A DNA stretch of 39,437 nucleotides from Mammaliicoccus stepanovicii (lineage in GTDB: Bacteria > Bacillota > Bacilli > Staphylococcales > Staphylococcaceae). Positions 37,129 to 39,437 of the stretch are shown piece by piece. Numbering within the stretch: the first letter of the stretch is position 1; each line of letters begins with the position of its first letter. The position numbers and the translations under genes were made by a program. Location of the stretch: positions 1 to 39,437 of the forward strand of contig NZ_PPQZ01000029.1 in the NCBI RefSeq assembly GCF_002902525.1, in the 5' to 3' direction. The notes under the pieces are model-generated. The model worked only from the letters and a program-made list of their open reading frames with translations, did no database searches and was not told the origin of the DNA.

Positions 37129-37611
37129 TTAGTTATTGTTTGTAACATCATCAATTTGTAAACTTATCACTTTTTCTAAGTCTAAAGGATTCACTTCCAT
37201 TTGTAATCCTCTTTTACCTGCGCTTATAATGAAGGTCGATAAGTTTTTAACTTCGCAATCAATAACTGTTTGATATGCTTTTTTCATTCCTATAGGTGAA
37301 CATCCACCACGTATATAGCCTGTCACTTTAGTCAGCTCATTTAGTGGTAAAAGTTCAAGCTTTTTTTGACCAACTACTTTACTCGCCTTTTTCATATTTA
37401 AGTGTTTAGTAATTGGTATAACAAAGACAAAATATTCATTTTGAGAATTTGTTAATACAAGTGTTTTGAAGACTTTTTCAACTGGTTGATGTATTAATTC
37501 TGCCACTTTATAGCCTTCAATATGCTCTTTACCTATTTTAAATTCATGAATATGATAAAATATATTGTATTGATCTAATATACGCATCGCATTTGTTTTT
37601 ATTTTTTTCAT
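37129..37611 (-). CDS. ybaK: YbaK/EbsC-type aminoacyl-tRNA deacylase (Cys-tRNA(Pro))
   Basis: 160 residues, single YbaK domain. It hydrolyses mischarged Cys-tRNA(Pro) and related species in trans. The catalytic Lys in VFKTLVL (about Lys46), the GYIRGGCSPIGMKK loop, and the segment ISAGKRGLQMEVNPLDL are all present. The family length is 155-165. ATG start behind TTGGTGAAC. It stands alone, divergent from the SE1832-type gene, with a shared 49-base gap. Confidence 0.9.
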   Translation of the reverse strand: MKKIKTNAMRILDQYNIFYHIHEFKIGKEHIEGYKVAELIHQPVEKVFKTLVLTNSQNEYFVFVIPITKHLNMKKASKVVGQKKLELLPLNELTKVTGYIRGGCSPIGMKKAYQTVIDCEVKNLSTFIISAGKRGLQMEVNPLDLEKVISLQIDDVTNNN

Positions 37612-37660
37612 TTGTTCACCAACTTTAATAAATAATAAAACTTACAAAGGAGTGTTTCAT

Positions 37661-37828
37661 TTGGACCTACAATCACAACTCGCAGAATTGAAGTATGATT
37701 ATGTTCGAATTCAAAATGATTTAGAAAAAAGAGAATCTACTGGTAACGCTACCGACATGCTCGAGAACCAACTTGTTCAATTAGAAGAAGAAATTAAAAA
37801 GGTTCGCGATCAATTAAACCAAGAATAA
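37661..37828 (+). CDS. SE1832-family small coiled-coil protein
   Basis: 55 residues, from MDLQSQLAELKYDYVRIQND to KVRDQLNQE. Two amphipathic heptad stretches separated by a short loop (KRESTGNATD) suggest an antiparallel helical hairpin, probably oligomeric. TTG start at 37661 with AAAGGAGTG upstream. It matches my memory of the staphylococcal SE1832 family, which has no known function. The next gene follows after 15 bases, so both are probably one transcript. No cysteine, signal or membrane part. Confidence 0.75.
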   Translation: MDLQSQLAELKYDYVRIQNDLEKRESTGNATDMLENQLVQLEEEIKKVRDQLNQE

Positions 37829-37843
37829 CGAAAGGAATTTACC

Positions 37844-38164
37844 ATGCTTATATTAATACTATTATTATTTACCCTAATTTACCTCGTTATAAGTTATTTA
37901 AGTATATACCAACTTCATACTACCCTCACTCAAGTATTACGTTTTATAATGGGTCTTATGTTGATTGTATTTTTAGGTAGCATTATATTTGGATTTGCAA
38001 CGAATATTTGGTGGTTAGTAGCTGTTCTTGTTTGTTTAGTTATTAATATTGAAATTACTGCATTCAAATATCGAATTCATGATAAAAAAGGTGTTACATT
38101 ATTAAATTACATGACCCTTTTTATACTCGCAATATTTATCATTTTAATTATCGTCATATTCTAA
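37844..38164 (+). CDS. Small membrane protein of unknown function
   Basis: 106 residues. Three or four hydrophobic segments (about 2-21, 31-51, 55-72 and 87-105). The short cytoplasmic loop EITAFKYRIHDKKGVTLLN is the only polar stretch. I recognise no family. ATG start with AAAGGAAT upstream. Directly behind the SE1832-type gene, and followed by a terminator. Codon use is like its neighbours. Confidence 0.7.
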   Translation: MLILILLLFTLIYLVISYLSIYQLHTTLTQVLRFIMGLMLIVFLGSIIFGFATNIWWLVAVLVCLVINIEITAFKYRIHDKKGVTLLNYMTLFILAIFIILIIVIF

Positions 38165-38170
38165 TATAAA

Positions 38171-38206
38171 GGTCCGGACATACAATTTTGTCTCGGACTC
38201 TTTTTA
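38171..38206. terminator. Terminator between the membrane protein and the aminotransferase
   Basis: GTCCGGACA (38172-38180) / TGTC-T-CGGAC (38189-38198), one bulged base, with a T run on the plus side (38201-38205) and an AT-rich end on the minus. Serves both convergent genes. Confidence 0.7.
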
Positions 38207-39361
38207 ATATAAATGGGCCAATTCTTGAAGTCGTTTCGCGCCTTCATTTAAATCATGATCATCCAATGCTAAAGAAATCCTCACATAGTTTTTACCATTA
38301 TCTCCAAACGGTATGCCTGGTGCAACTAAGATAGATTTTTCTTGCAATAAGTATTCTACAAATGATTCGCCATCAAATGTCGGCGGTGTTTCCATCCATA
38401 AGAATATACCACCTTTCATTGGTTCGAACGGAATATTCACTTTATTTAATGCAGCTTCAAAATTTGTCCTTCTTTTCTTAAATATTTCATTTTGTTGTAA
38501 TAGAAAGTCATCACATTCATTTAAAGCTGTTGTACCTGCGTCTTGTAACGCGCCGAACATTCCAGCATGTGTATGTGTTTGATATTTTTTTAAACTAGCT
38601 ATCATATCTTTATTTCCAACTGCAAATCCTACTCTATACCCAGACATATTATAACCTTTTGAAAGTGAATATATTTCAATAGCTGTTTCCTTAGCATGTT
38701 CAGATTGAAGAATACTAGGGTTTTTTGTATCAAATCCAAAAGCACTGTAAGCAAAGTCATGTACAATATTTGTCTTTGTATCTTTAAATCGTTCTACTGT
38801 CTCATCAAAAAATGAGCGAGTAGCAACTGACCCTGTTGGATTATTTGGATACGTTAAATATATAAGCGTCGTATTATTTAATATATGGTTATCCACATCA
38901 TTCCATTGAGGTAAATAATTAAATTCAGGCTTCAATTCAAGCGAATAAGGATTTGCACGAGCAAGCAATACACCAGCTAAATAATCAGTATACCCAGGAT
39001 TAGGAAGTAGTACATTTTCACCGGGATTTACAACACATGTTGGTAATGCAACTAACCCATTTTTCGTTCCATACAAAATACACACTTCTTCGTCTTGATC
39101 CAACTCAACATCATAATGTCTTTTATAAAAATCAACAATTGCTTTCTTGAATGATGCTTTACCATGAAACGCAACATACTTCTGATTACTTGGTTCTTGT
39201 ATTGCTTCAATAAATTTATCGACAATAATTTGTGGTGTTTTCCCATCTGGAATACCAACGGCCATATTTACTAGTGGCAATGGCCCATGGTTTACTTTCT
39301 GCCCCATCGTTTTTCCGAAATAGCTATCTGGTATTTGAGCCAATAATTTGGATGTCGTCAT
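38204..39361 (-). CDS. Class I/II PLP-dependent aminotransferase
   Basis: 385 residues. Schiff-base Lys235 in SLSKGYNMSGYRVG, PLP contacts Asn174 in YPNNPTG, Asp202 and Tyr205 in HDFAYSAF, Arg243, and the substrate-carboxylate Arg in YVRISLAL. The N-terminal pattern and the motif VGIPDGKTP resemble the aspartate/LL-diaminopimelate/aromatic aminotransferase branch. Which amino acid it uses cannot be told; no biosynthetic gene is adjacent. ATG with AGAGGAGC upstream and a SigA promoter at 39393-39421. It appears to be monocistronic. Confidence 0.87.
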   Translation of the reverse strand: MTTSKLLAQIPDSYFGKTMGQKVNHGPLPLVNMAVGIPDGKTPQIIVDKFIEAIQEPSNQKYVAFHGKASFKKAIVDFYKRHYDVELDQDEEVCILYGTKNGLVALPTCVVNPGENVLLPNPGYTDYLAGVLLARANPYSLELKPEFNYLPQWNDVDNHILNNTTLIYLTYPNNPTGSVATRSFFDETVERFKDTKTNIVHDFAYSAFGFDTKNPSILQSEHAKETAIEIYSLSKGYNMSGYRVGFAVGNKDMIASLKKYQTHTHAGMFGALQDAGTTALNECDDFLLQQNEIFKKRRTNFEAALNKVNIPFEPMKGGIFLWMETPPTFDGESFVEYLLQEKSILVAPGIPFGDNGKNYVRISLALDDHDLNEGAKRLQELAHLY

Positions 39362-39392
39362 GTAAATTGCTCCTCTAGTAAATAAATTTCAA

Positions 39393-39421
39393 ATATAAAG
39401 TATATGGTTATATTTTATCAA
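39393..39421 (-). promoter_or_regulatory. Promoter of the aminotransferase gene
   Basis: Minus strand TTGATA (39416-39421), 17 nt, TTATAT (39393-39398). Confidence 0.6.
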
Positions 39422-39437
39422 ACACAGTATCATAGAC

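Overview
The window is low-GC Gram-positive chromosome and most likely comes from the Staphylococcaceae. The evidence is the AT-rich sequence, strong AGGAGG ribosome-binding sites with frequent TTG and GTG starts, a zinc-type S14, an SE1832-family small protein, and the neighbourhood pbuG-topB-glcU-gdh beside the S10 operon. I cannot name the species; Staphylococcus or Mammaliicoccus are both plausible. I saw no tRNA, rRNA, insertion sequence, prophage or CRISPR array.

Layout. Positions 1-1946 (+) carry a MarR-type regulator with two matching operator-like dyads, followed by a short YhgE/Pip-type membrane protein. Positions 1947-2261 hold a terminator and a tandem hairpin repeat. Positions 2262-9687 are mostly minus-strand accessory genes: an MDR oxidoreductase, two GNAT acetyltransferases, a DUF1272 zinc protein, DinB and VOC proteins, a YjjG-like HAD phosphatase, a YozG-type HTH regulator with a DUF2975 membrane partner, an RCC1-repeat protein, a DHFR/RibD-like reductase and a metallophosphoesterase. 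One small plus-strand gene sits among them.

Positions 9910-28723 (-) form the ribosomal supercluster. In transcription order it runs rpsJ, rplC, rplD, rplW, rplB, rpsS, rplV, rpsC, rplP, rpmC, rpsQ, rplN, rplX, rplE, rpsN, rpsH, rplF, rplR, rpsE, rpmD, rplO, secY, adk, infA, rpmJ, rpsM, rpsK, rpoA, rplQ, then ecfA1, ecfA2, ecfT, truA, and finally rplM and rpsI from their own promoter. These genes supply the ribosome, the Sec translocon, RNA polymerase alpha, initiation factor 1, adenylate kinase, the energising module of ECF vitamin transporters and a tRNA pseudouridine synthase. The map gene that many Bacilli carry between adk and infA is absent.

Positions 29039-39361 carry a small membrane protein, the purine permease pbuG with PurR-box-like sites, topB, a GNAT protein, glcU-gdh (glucose uptake and glucose 1-dehydrogenase, behind a SigB-like promoter), an AEC transporter, a YbaK-type tRNA deacylase, two small genes and a class I/II aminotransferase.

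Most of the window is ordinary housekeeping. The best candidates for undescribed biology are non-coding. They are a possible structured leader or small element between adk and infA, closed by a perfect 12-nt inverted repeat about 170 nt apart; a long hairpin with a possible pseudoknot between rplQ and ecfA1; the paired MarR operators; and the tandem hairpin repeat near 2.1 kb.
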